From the NCBI GenBank assembly GCA_900552305.1, contig URZD01000027.1, positions 1-16,309 on the forward strand: 16,309 bases of DNA, in the 5' to 3' direction. Position numbers and translations under genes: made by a program. Under the pieces are notes generated by a model, which worked only from the letters and a program-made list of their open reading frames with translations, ran no database searches and had not been told where the DNA came from. Below, one piece after another: positions 1 to 6,146 of the stretch; the stretch's first letter is position 1; every line of letters begins with the position of its first letter. Origin of the DNA: an uncultured Eubacteriales bacterium (GTDB lineage: Bacteria > Bacillota > Clostridia > Monoglobales > Monoglobaceae).

Positions 1-55
1 CGCTTTTGTATGCCGCTTTTGTATGCCGCTTTTGTATGCCGCTTTTGTATGCCGC
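1..55. repeat. 13-bp tandem repeat, four copies, open to the left
   Basis: The unit CGCTTTTGTATGC is repeated four times without error over positions 1-52, and a fifth copy begins (CGC) before the sequence diverges. The array touches the window edge, so more copies may lie to the left. The period is not a multiple of three and no gene covers it. Read on the other strand the unit is GCATACAAAAGCG, which resembles words in the spacer at 1482-1966. It lies just downstream of the XRE gene, which reads towards it, and could be a hypervariable minisatellite. Confidence 0.9.
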
Positions 56-80
56 ACTGCCGCCTCGGGAAATAGGCTTA

Positions 81-401
81 TTATTTATTCTTTGAATATT
101 TCGAGTGATTCTCGTAAAAGGCTTCTACGGTGTTTAATATAGCGTTTATCTCGCGTTCCGATAGGTTATCTGTGCGTATGGTAACACAATCATCAAGCCC
201 CAATAAATAATCGGTTGTAACATGAAACAACATTGACAGTTCAACAAGAAAAGGTGTGGACGGCGCAGATAATCCCATTTCCCATGCGTTTACACTTGCT
301 CTTGTAAGGGATAACTTTTTTGCTAATTCAGATTGTGTATAACCGTATTTATTGCGTAAATCTTTTAATCTGTTTGGAAAGTCATGCATTCCTTTTTTCA
401 T
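81..401 (-). CDS. XRE-family (Cro/CI-type) helix-turn-helix transcriptional regulator
   Basis: This encodes a 106-residue DNA-binding repressor. A helix-turn-helix domain spans roughly residues 9-65; helices 2 and 3 lie in TQSELAKKLSLTRASVNAWE, followed by the family's usual tail ending VTTDYLLGLDD. The short C-terminal region (LSEREINAILNTVEAFYENH) is probably a dimerisation helix. A longer frame begins at a GTG at 410, but that GTG is part of the ribosome binding site GAGGTGAT (406-413), which sits 6 bases before the ATG at 401, so the ATG is the better start. The gene is divergent from a small lipoprotein gene. Two matching palindromes lie between them, so it probably represses itself and that neighbour. 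Its low GC content and rarer codons contrast with the rest of the window and suggest acquired DNA. The ligand or signal is unknown. Confidence 0.9.
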   Translation of the reverse strand: MKKGMHDFPNRLKDLRNKYGYTQSELAKKLSLTRASVNAWEMGLSAPSTPFLVELSMLFHVTTDYLLGLDDCVTIRTDNLSEREINAILNTVEAFYENHSKYSKNK

Positions 402-427
402 AGTAATCACCTCATATATATTTTATT

Positions 428-443
428 TTATCATTTATGATAA
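428..443. promoter_or_regulatory. Operator 1, palindrome TTATCATTTATGATAA
   Basis: This is a perfect inverted repeat with 7-bp arms (TTATCAT / ATGATAA) and a 2-bp centre. It lies in the divergent spacer between the XRE gene and the lipoprotein gene, about 13 bases upstream of the XRE ribosome binding site. Together with the near-copy at 448-463 it fits the consensus TTATCWTTWATGATAA. The likely ligand is the adjacent XRE repressor; this is inference from position and symmetry. Confidence 0.65.
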
Positions 444-447
444 TTCA

Positions 448-463
448 TTATCTTTAATGATAA
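448..463. promoter_or_regulatory. Operator 2, near-copy TTATCTTTAATGATAA
   Basis: This site matches operator 1 at 14 of 16 positions and starts exactly 20 bp later, so the two lie about two helical turns apart on the same face of the DNA. Its right end is 6 bp from the -35 box of the lipoprotein promoter (470-475). On the - strand it overlaps a possible -10 box for the XRE gene (GATAAT, 452-447), with a weak -35 ATGTCA at 476-471 and an 18-bp spacer. Occupancy could control both directions. Confidence 0.65.
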
Positions 464-469
464 ATATAA

Positions 470-498
470 TTGACATTATAGAAATAATGTGCTAAAAT
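470..498 (+). promoter_or_regulatory. Consensus sigma-A promoter for the small lipoprotein gene
   Basis: A perfect -35 box TTGACA (470-475) is followed by a 17-bp spacer and a -10 box TAAAAT (493-498), one base off consensus. The predicted transcription start is near 505. A GAAAGGGAG ribosome binding site (513-521) precedes the ATG at 532. This is the strongest promoter visible in the window, and two putative repressor sites flank it on the upstream side. Confidence 0.8.
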
Positions 499-531
499 AA
501 AGAAAAATATTAGAAAGGGAGAAAAAAGAAG

Positions 532-705
532 ATGACGGATAAAATAAAAAAGCTATATTGGGTATTGGGGGTACTGGTTTTATCGGCATTGCTGATTGGT
601 TGTGAAAGTATGAAAGCATCATCAGAAAATAATAACAGGCTTGAATATAAACAAGAGGGAATATCGGAGGAGGCTGATTTGCTGCGCAACCAAGTAAATT
701 GGTAA
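532..705 (+). CDS. Small predicted lipoprotein, probably truncated
   Basis: This short gene encodes 57 residues: a charged start (MTDKIKK), a hydrophobic stretch at about residues 8-22, and a lipobox LIGC with the modifiable cysteine at residue 24. A mature lipoprotein of only about 34 residues is then ended by TAA at 703-705. Promoter and ribosome binding site are both good. The gene appears damaged. After the TAA, the same frame stays open to a TAA at 802-804 that overlaps the terminator stem. A second frame over 678-737 reads FAAQPSKLVISQNNAGEVRV, which looks more protein-like than the annotated end. Either a nonsense change or a frameshift near the TTT at 678-680 could explain this; an intact version would have about 90 residues. 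I do not recognise the family. It is divergent from, and probably controlled by, the XRE gene. Confidence 0.6.
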   Translation: MTDKIKKLYWVLGVLVLSALLIGCESMKASSENNNRLEYKQEGISEEADLLRNQVNW

Positions 706-802
706 TATCGCAAAATAATGCCGGAGAAGTTCGTGTTTAAAATAAAGAATTTGGAGTATAGACAGCATATTGACAAATTAATTAAAATCCCAAAAAATTT
801 CT

Positions 803-845
803 AAAGGCTGAAGGTATAGGCGTATACCCTCAGCCTTTATTTTTA
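803..845 (+). terminator. Strong intrinsic terminator after the lipoprotein gene
   Basis: The stem AAAGGCTGA (803-811) pairs perfectly with TCAGCCTTT (830-838). It continues inside as GGTATA/TATACC around a GGCG loop and is followed by ATTTTTAT. The 5' foot overlaps the TAA at 802-804, which suggests that the original end of the lipoprotein gene was at 804 rather than 705. Confidence 0.9.
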
Positions 846-920
846 TGCTCGGATATGCTTTTGCAAATATTCCGCGCGGCGAAATCTGCCGAAAATATAC
901 TTAAACTTTTTAAAAAGCTA

Positions 921-949
921 TTGTATTAAGAAAACAAATGTGTTATACT
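921..949 (+). promoter_or_regulatory. Extended -10 promoter for the comEA-like gene
   Basis: The -35 box TTGTAT (921-926) is followed by a 17-bp spacer and the -10 box TATACT (944-949), with the extended -10 TG at 941-942. The predicted start is near 956, giving a leader of about 30 bases with GGGAG (974-978) before the ATG at 987. Confidence 0.75.
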
Positions 950-986
950 GTAATTTGAGATAAAAGACAAACCGGGAGACATAACG

Positions 987-1481
987 ATGAACACAAATAA
1001 TTACAGACGGATGATGTTCTTGCCCGTTTTGATTATTGTGGCAGAAATGTACATCATCGGCTACAGTGGATTGGATAAAAATAATGATGTTTATGAAACG
1101 GTAGAAGACGGTGTCCTATATACCACAGGCGAGCTTGACAGCACGGTTTATGACGAGCCGGCGGCGGAAACGGAAAATGCGGATAAGACTGCAGAAGGTA
1201 CATCAGATAGTGCGGCAGCCGCGTCTGCGAATGTGACATCTGTTGGAAATACAGCAGAGAGCGTCGCGCCGGCAGCGGCGGAGAATACGGAAAAGATAAA
1301 TATCAACACTGCGGACGCAGAGACACTTATGAAACTGCCGGGTATCGGCGAAAAAATGTCGGAACGCATAATCGAAACCCGTAACCGCATGGGCGGCTAT
1401 AAGGCGATAGAGGATATTCTCAATGTTGAAGGAATCGGCGAGAAGAAATTTCAAAAGATAAAGGAGCTTATAACTGTTTAA
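987..1481 (+). CDS. comEA: ComEA-like helix-hairpin-helix DNA-binding protein
   Basis: This encodes 164 residues in three parts. A membrane anchor lies at about residues 9-27. A long acidic, Ala/Glu/Thr-rich, low-complexity linker covers about 30-100. A C-terminal ComEA-type double helix-hairpin-helix domain covers about 101-164, with the hallmarks INTADAETLMKLPGIGEKMS and LNVEGIGEKKFQKIKEL. In competent Gram-positive bacteria ComEA holds incoming double-stranded DNA at the outer membrane face and passes it to the ComEC channel. This version lacks the SLBB/Ig-like domain that usually sits between anchor and HhH, and the linker may act only as a spacer across the wall. No comEC or comEB is nearby. 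The HhH assignment is secure; a role in transformation rather than general DNA binding is inference. Confidence 0.85.
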   Translation: MNTNNYRRMMFLPVLIIVAEMYIIGYSGLDKNNDVYETVEDGVLYTTGELDSTVYDEPAAETENADKTAEGTSDSAAAASANVTSVGNTAESVAPAAAENTEKININTADAETLMKLPGIGEKMSERIIETRNRMGGYKAIEDILNVEGIGEKKFQKIKELITV

Positions 1482-1966
1482 AAGCGGAGATTATACAATC
1501 CGCAGCGTGCCATGCCGCCGTGCGGCGTATAGCTATAACGGTATATGCTCACAGATGACGAGCGGATGCCCGCGCTCGCGGCGCAAACGCACAGCCACCC
1601 GCGTGTAAACGCACAGCAAAGCGGCGTAACCCGTCAGACAGGGATTCATACGGCGCGCAGAAATGCACTTTTGTGCGCGGCATATGACAAAGGCGGCATT
1701 TTAATCCGCGCCATATGGCTGAATACGACACGCAAAGGAACTACACCTCCATGTGCGGTCATGACAATGACAGCACTTTAAGCCGCGATGCACGGTTAAA
1801 TGTGATACCTTCACCCGCGCCGCGCGACATGACCCGGTGCGTAATATTTAATAAAAAAAACAGGCGCGCTCTTGCGGCATACCCGCAATGCGGCGTACAC
1901 AAATAAGGAAACCGCGGACGAAAAACAACGCCCGCACACAATCTATGAAAGGTACAGGACAATAAT
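1482..1966. other. Spacer of 485 bases without a convincing gene
   Basis: The region is GC-rich and full of short GCGGCATA-, CAAAGGCGG- and CGCGC-like words. A hairpin without a T-run follows comEA directly (GCGGA 1484-1488 with TCCGC 1499-1503). An 11-bp direct repeat AAACGCACAGC occurs at 1585-1595 and 1607-1617, 22 bp apart. A second hairpin lies near the 3' end (TTGCGG 1873-1878 with CCGCAA). Open frames on both strands have no ribosome binding site and give Arg/Cys/Thr-rich sequence with no recognisable domain. I see no tRNA, T-box or riboswitch signature. It may be decayed DNA or expanded repeats. Confidence 0.6.
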
Positions 1967-2887
1967 ATGGCAGGATTTTTCGGTATAGGTGATTTTACAA
2001 AAGAGGGCAAGGGCGTTGACAAGGACGCTCCAAAAAAGAGGGGCATATTTGCCTTCTTTGAATTGTTTTTCAGAAAGTTTTGGCGGCTGTGCAAGCTAAA
2101 TATGCTGTATCTGCTTGCGTGTATTCCTACGCTGATTGTTGTGTTTTTGGTATCGGGACTTATTTCGTCAACACTCATAAACAACAGCGCGGGCGTACTT
2201 GCGGCGGCAATGGGTCTTTCTGCTCCGGACACAGGCAACGCGGAGTTTATGAAGAATATCGCACTGCTTGACGTGATTATCCGCGCGGCGATGTGCCTTT
2301 TGTTCACGGTGCTTTGGGGTATGGGTCCTGTAACCGCGGGCTATACCTATATACTCCGCAACTACTCGCGCGAGGAGCACGCGTGGCTGTGGAGCGACTT
2401 TTGGCAGTACACAAAGGAAAACTTTAAACAGGCGATATGCGTGTGGGTGATTGACGTTGTCGCAATGCCCGTAATGATTATCGCATTCCTGTTCTATTCA
2501 AGGTCGCAGGGCGCAATTATGCACCTTAAATACCTTATATGTATAATGGCATTTATTTATACAATGATGCACTTTTACATATACCCGATGATGGTGACCT
2601 TCCGCCTTTCTTTAAAGGATTTGTACAGAAACGCGCTGCTTTTTGCAATCGGAAAGCTGCCGGTGAATATTCTTGTGCTTGTTATACTGCTTTTCATTCA
2701 TCTGGGTATACCGTATATCGGACTGACTCTTTCCGGCGGTACTCCGCTGATTTACTGGATACTTTATGTGCTGTTCGAGATGGTTATATTTGTAAGTATG
2801 TCGGGATTTATCGTGAATTTCAGCGTCTATCCCAATCTTAAAAAATACATGATAACAAACACAGAGCAGGACATCAAGCCGGAGTAA
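1967..2887 (+). CDS. DUF624 / YesL-like polytopic membrane protein
   Basis: This encodes a 306-residue integral membrane protein of the DUF624 (YesL) family. The family signature near the start is visible as FFRKFWRLCKLNMLYLLACI, followed by a GPVTAGYTYILRNYSREEHA segment where the family has its conserved loop after the second membrane helix. About six hydrophobic segments can be placed, near residues 45-68, 103-126, 155-175, 185-210, 225-247 and 257-285. The N-terminal 40 residues are charged and probably cytoplasmic. DUF624 proteins often neighbour carbohydrate ABC transporters in Bacillota, but none is seen here and no biochemical role is established. The start is an ATG with only a modest AGGA site at 1956-1959. 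The next gene begins 13 bases after the stop, so the two are probably co-transcribed. Confidence 0.85.
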   Translation: MAGFFGIGDFTKEGKGVDKDAPKKRGIFAFFELFFRKFWRLCKLNMLYLLACIPTLIVVFLVSGLISSTLINNSAGVLAAAMGLSAPDTGNAEFMKNIALLDVIIRAAMCLLFTVLWGMGPVTAGYTYILRNYSREEHAWLWSDFWQYTKENFKQAICVWVIDVVAMPVMIIAFLFYSRSQGAIMHLKYLICIMAFIYTMMHFYIYPMMVTFRLSLKDLYRNALLFAIGKLPVNILVLVILLFIHLGIPYIGLTLSGGTPLIYWILYVLFEMVIFVSMSGFIVNFSVYPNLKKYMITNTEQDIKPE

Positions 2888-2900
2888 AAGAGGTGCAATT

Positions 2901-3644
2901 TTGAAGGAACAGATATACACAATACCGGTAAACGACGGCTTCATGGCGGACAGCGAGTGCCCGTTCTGCGCAATGCGGGAAAAGCTGGAGCGCGATGTGC
3001 TTGACTACGTTTTGGGTCCCTCATACATGGAGCAGGACGTGCGCGACATAACAAACGAAAAGGGCTTTTGCCGCGAGCATTACAGAATGATGTACGACGC
3101 GCAGAACAGACTGGGACTTGCGCTTATGGTAAGTACGCACATGGCGGCAATCGAAAAGGAAATGACCGCACTCACAAAAGCCGCTGTGCAGGGCGGGAAG
3201 AAAAAACCGCTTTTTGGCAAAAAAACAGAGGAAAGCGGACTTTCGGAAACGGTGAAACGTCTTGATTCGTCATGCTTTGTGTGCGATAAAATAAACGCAG
3301 GCATGGACAGATACTTTGATACGTTTTTCTATCTTTGGAAGAAGGAGCCGGAGTTTAGGGAAAAGGTGAAAGGCTGCAAAGGCTTTTGTATAAGCGATTT
3401 TGAAAGGCTTGTGTCGATGTCGGAGGATAAGCTCGGGCTTGATGCGCGCCGCGGGCTTTTGGAGACAGTCGAAAAAATACAGAACGAAAACTTTGAGCGC
3501 GTAAGACAGGAGCTGCTTTGGTTTATAAATAAATTTGACTGCAAATTTCGTGACGAGCCGTGGGGAACGTCGCGCGATTCGCTGCACAGAGCAATATTGA
3601 AGGTCGCGTCATACGATACGGAAAAGAAGTACAAAAAGGAATAG
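2901..3644 (+). CDS. DUF6062-like cysteine-rich protein with two CxxC modules
   Basis: This encodes a soluble 247-residue protein without signal peptide or membrane segment. I match it to the DUF6062 family by its pattern, with moderate certainty. It appears to contain two related modules. The first has C20-P-F-C23 and, about 33 residues on, GFC57-REH60. The second has C125-F-V-C128 and then GFC163-ISD166. The first could be a CCCH zinc site; in the second the histidine position is aspartate. A Lys/Gly-rich loop (about 95-112) separates the modules and the C-terminus is highly charged. The start is TTG at 2901, supported by GAGGTG at 2890-2895, 5 bases upstream; the next in-frame Met would remove conserved sequence. 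It follows the DUF624 gene by 13 bases. Function unknown; a metal-binding or redox role is inference. A short hairpin (3645-3662) follows the stop. Confidence 0.8.
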   Translation: MKEQIYTIPVNDGFMADSECPFCAMREKLERDVLDYVLGPSYMEQDVRDITNEKGFCREHYRMMYDAQNRLGLALMVSTHMAAIEKEMTALTKAAVQGGKKKPLFGKKTEESGLSETVKRLDSSCFVCDKINAGMDRYFDTFFYLWKKEPEFREKVKGCKGFCISDFERLVSMSEDKLGLDARRGLLETVEKIQNENFERVRQELLWFINKFDCKFRDEPWGTSRDSLHRAILKVASYDTEKKYKKE

Positions 3645-3723
3645 CCGCCGCGCCAAAGGCGGGCGATTACAAAAGCAGAACAGATTTTATAAAACTGAGT
3701 AAATAAAGAAAGGAATGATATAT

Positions 3724-4299
3724 ATGAGTGAATGTATGGAAATAATAAAAACAAGAAGGTCGGTAAGAGGCTTCAAGCCGGACGCGCAGATAAGCGACGA
3801 GGCGCTTAATACAATTCTGGAGGCCGCTATGTACGCGCCGCTTGCGGTTAATAAGCCGTCGTGGCACCTTACGGTTATCCAAAGCAAGGATGTGTTTGAC
3901 GAGATTGTCGAAAAAACAATCGGCGTTCTTAAAATAAACCCGAACGACCATGTAAAAATGCGTCTTTCCATGCCGAAATTCAGTCCGTTTTACGGCGCGC
4001 CGACGGTTATCGCGGTGACGGGTGACCTGAATAACGAGTATTCACACACCAACTCGGGCGCGGCAATAGAGAATATGCTGCTTGCGGCAAAGGCGCAGGG
4101 CATTGACAGCTGTTGGGTATGTATGGCTAACAAATTTCTTGGCAGCGCGGAAGGCTCGGAGCTTCTTAAAAGGCTCGGAATGCCGGACGGTTACGGTATA
4201 ATGGGCTGCGTTGCGCTCGGCTATGCGGAGAAGGATGAGATTCCGATGCCCAACAAGCATTTTGACCGCTATGATGAAATAATAAACTTTATAAAATAA
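3724..4299 (+). CDS. Nitroreductase family flavoprotein
   Basis: This encodes 191 residues of the FMN-dependent nitroreductase superfamily, cytoplasmic oxidoreductases that usually act as dimers and take electrons from NAD(P)H. Visible hallmarks are RRSVRGF (11-17) for the FMN phosphate, APLAVNKPSWHLTVI (38-52), the helix SGAAIENMLLAAKAQGIDSC (111-130), and MGCVALGYAEKDE (160-172) near the C-terminus. The physiological substrate cannot be read from sequence. An upstream ATG at 3715 is in frame but overlaps the Shine-Dalgarno AGGAA (3711-3715), so the ATG at 3724 is preferred. A weak promoter may lie at TTACAA (3667-3672) and TATAAA (3688-3693), though the spacer is only 15 bp. The acyl-CoA ligase follows after 18 bases with its own ribosome binding site, suggesting a two-gene operon. 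Confidence 0.92.
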   Translation: MSECMEIIKTRRSVRGFKPDAQISDEALNTILEAAMYAPLAVNKPSWHLTVIQSKDVFDEIVEKTIGVLKINPNDHVKMRLSMPKFSPFYGAPTVIAVTGDLNNEYSHTNSGAAIENMLLAAKAQGIDSCWVCMANKFLGSAEGSELLKRLGMPDGYGIMGCVALGYAEKDEIPMPNKHFDRYDEIINFIK

Positions 4300-4317
4300 A
4301 TTTAGTGAGGTTTTGAC

Positions 4318-5934
4318 ATGAAAAACAAATATCAATATCCATATTACGAGGTGCCGCAGGTAAACGACCTGAAAGAGCTTATTGACTGCGCGGCGGACAA
4401 ATACAACGACAAGACCGCGTTCATGTTCGACAGGAACGGTGGTGACGTGAAGGTCAGCTTTGCGGAGCTGAAAAACGATATTGACGCTCTCGGCACGTAC
4501 TTTTTCAGCTTAGGACTTCACGGCGAGAAGATAGTAATCTACGGCGAGAACAGCTACGAGTGGATTCTGACATACTTTGCGGCGGTGAACGGCTCGAACA
4601 TCATTGTTCCGATTGATAAGGAGCTTGGCGCGGCGGAGCTTAAAAACCTTGTGAACGACTGCGGCGCGACAACCGTGGTTTACTCAAAGCGCAAGAGCGA
4701 GGCGGTCGAGGCGGCAAAGCCGGATATGCCGAACGTGGAGCGCTATATTCTGACAAGCGAGATAAGCGAGTGTATCGACAAGGGCATGGCGCTTATGCAG
4801 TCGGGAAGCAACGAATTTCTGAACAATAAAATTGACCGCGAGGCGCTGTGCGCGATTATTTATACCTCGGGAACAACGGGAAAGCCCAAGGGCGTAATGC
4901 TGTGCCACAGAAACCTTGCGTCCGATACGGTGAACAGCTCGCGGAATTTCTACGAGGGCGACGGCACGGTCGGCGTGCTGCCGCTTAACCATACCTTCGG
5001 TTTTACCGCGACCGTACTTTGTCAGATTTTGAGGGGTCACGGCGTGTATATAAACAACAGCCTTAAAAAGATTATGCGTGATATGCAGGCGATGAAGCCG
5101 CGGCATATCTCGGTTGTGCCGCTGTTTATGAAGAGCTTTTACAAAAATATATGGAAAAATGCGGAAAAGCAGGGCAAGGCGGACGCGCTGCGCAAGCTGA
5201 TAAAGGTCAGCAACGCTATGCGCCGCGTGGGAATCGATATGCGCCCGGTTTTCTTTAAGTCGATTATAGCGGCGTTCGGCGGCAACCTTAACCTGATTAT
5301 TTCGGGCGGCGCGCCGATTGACCAGAAGTATGTCAAAGGCTTTGATGACATCGGAATAAATATAATGAACGGCTACGGAATTACGGAGTGTTCGCCGATA
5401 GTTTCTACAAGCAGAAATAAGGCAACCAAGCCGGGCAGCGTGGGTCTTGCCGTGCCGGGAACGACCGTAAAGGTGGATAACCCTGACGCGAACGGCGAGG
5501 GCGAGCTGCTTGTCAAGGGCGATATAGTAATGATGGGTTACTACAACGACCCGGAGCGGACTGCACAGGCGATACAGGACGGCTGGTTCAGAACGGGCGA
5601 TATAGGCAGAGTTGACGAGGACGGATTTATTTTCATAACCGGCAGACAGAAAAACCTTATTATCCTCAGCAACGGCAAGAATGTATACCCGGAGGAAATC
5701 GAGGCGGTTATCGAGGATGTCGAGGGTGTAAACGAGGTAATGGTTTACGGTAAGGACGATGTAATCTGTGCGGAAATCTACACAGAAACGCCGGAGGAAA
5801 AGGAGCGCATAAAGAAGGACGTACAGGCGCTTAACGATACCCTGCCTTCACATAAGCAGGTGAAAAATATAACCTTCCGTGACACGGAGTTTGAAAAGAC
5901 GTCGACTAAGAAGATAAAGAGATTCTTATACTAA
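4318..5934 (+). CDS. AMP-binding long-chain fatty acyl-CoA ligase (FadD-like)
   Basis: This encodes a 538-residue adenylate-forming enzyme that would activate a carboxylic acid with ATP and transfer the acyl group to CoA or another thiol carrier. Motifs appear in the family order: the phosphate-binding YTSGTTGKPKGVM (182-194), GYGITECSP (352-360), GWFRTGDIG (422-430), the hinge GRQKNLIILSNGKNVYPEEI (442-461), and the C-terminal catalytic lysine in TSTKKIKRFLY (528-538). Overall length and the GKNVYPEEIE hinge fit long-chain acyl-CoA synthetases. Acyl-ACP synthetase or aryl-acid ligase activity cannot be excluded, because substrate specificity is not readable. The start is an ATG with GTGAGG (4305-4310), 7 bases upstream. 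It is probably co-transcribed with the nitroreductase; no thiolase or beta-oxidation gene is adjacent. Confidence 0.92.
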   Translation: MKNKYQYPYYEVPQVNDLKELIDCAADKYNDKTAFMFDRNGGDVKVSFAELKNDIDALGTYFFSLGLHGEKIVIYGENSYEWILTYFAAVNGSNIIVPIDKELGAAELKNLVNDCGATTVVYSKRKSEAVEAAKPDMPNVERYILTSEISECIDKGMALMQSGSNEFLNNKIDREALCAIIYTSGTTGKPKGVMLCHRNLASDTVNSSRNFYEGDGTVGVLPLNHTFGFTATVLCQILRGHGVYINNSLKKIMRDMQAMKPRHISVVPLFMKSFYKNIWKNAEKQGKADALRKLIKVSNAMRRVGIDMRPVFFKSIIAAFGGNLNLIISGGAPIDQKYVKGFDDIGINIMNGYGITECSPIVSTSRNKATKPGSVGLAVPGTTVKVDNPDANGEGELLVKGDIVMMGYYNDPERTAQAIQDGWFRTGDIGRVDEDGFIFITGRQKNLIILSNGKNVYPEEIEAVIEDVEGVNEVMVYGKDDVICAEIYTETPEEKERIKKDVQALNDTLPSHKQVKNITFRDTEFEKTSTKKIKRFLY

Positions 5935-5953
5935 AATGAGATGTAAAAAATGC

Positions 5954-5991
5954 ACAGACCGCAAAAGGCGGGGGTACAGACCGCAAAAGGC
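5954..5991. repeat. 16-bp direct repeat, 22-bp period
   Basis: The 16-mer ACAGACCGCAAAAGGC occurs at 5954-5969 and, exactly, at 5976-5991. A degenerate third copy starts at 5999 (ACAGAGCGGAAAA). The array lies in the 212-base spacer between the acyl-CoA ligase and ung and has no coding potential that I can support. Confidence 0.8.
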
Positions 5992-6097
5992 AGAAGGTAC
6001 AGAGCGGAAAATACGGCATATGAGCAAGCCTTTTGCTATGAACAAGCCGCACGCGGCGAAACAGGTCTGTTTGCGTTCAACTGATTTTGAAAAAACG

Positions 6098-6121
6098 GTT
6101 AAACGCGTCTTTAGGTTTAAC
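6098..6121. promoter_or_regulatory. Inverted repeat GTTAAAC...GTTTAAC upstream of ung
   Basis: Two perfect 7-bp arms (6098-6104 and 6115-6121) flank a 10-bp spacer and end 15 bases before the ung ribosome binding site at 6136-6141. A -35-like TTGAAA starts at 6087, but the -10 is poor. It could be an operator or a leader hairpin; it does not match a LexA box that I recognise. Confidence 0.35.
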
Positions 6122-6146
6122 AAATGATGAAAAGCGGGGAGATACA

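Noticed and set aside
1..55. The tandem repeat as a CRISPR array
   Set aside because: The 13-bp units are directly adjacent with no unique spacers, which is incompatible with a CRISPR array.
510..776. An 88-codon open frame on the - strand opposite the lipoprotein gene
   Set aside because: It has no ribosome binding site, while the + strand shows a consensus promoter, ribosome binding site, lipobox and terminator.
1545..1906. Two overlapping + strand open frames (78 and 63 codons) in the spacer after comEA
   Set aside because: Neither has a ribosome binding site, both are Arg/Thr/Cys-rich with no recognisable domain, and - strand frames of similar length exist in the same place, as expected by chance in GC-rich DNA.
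1482..1966. Possible T-box, riboswitch or tRNA in the long spacer
   Set aside because: No T-box sequence, no tRNA-like T-arm or cloverleaf and no terminator with a T-run could be found.
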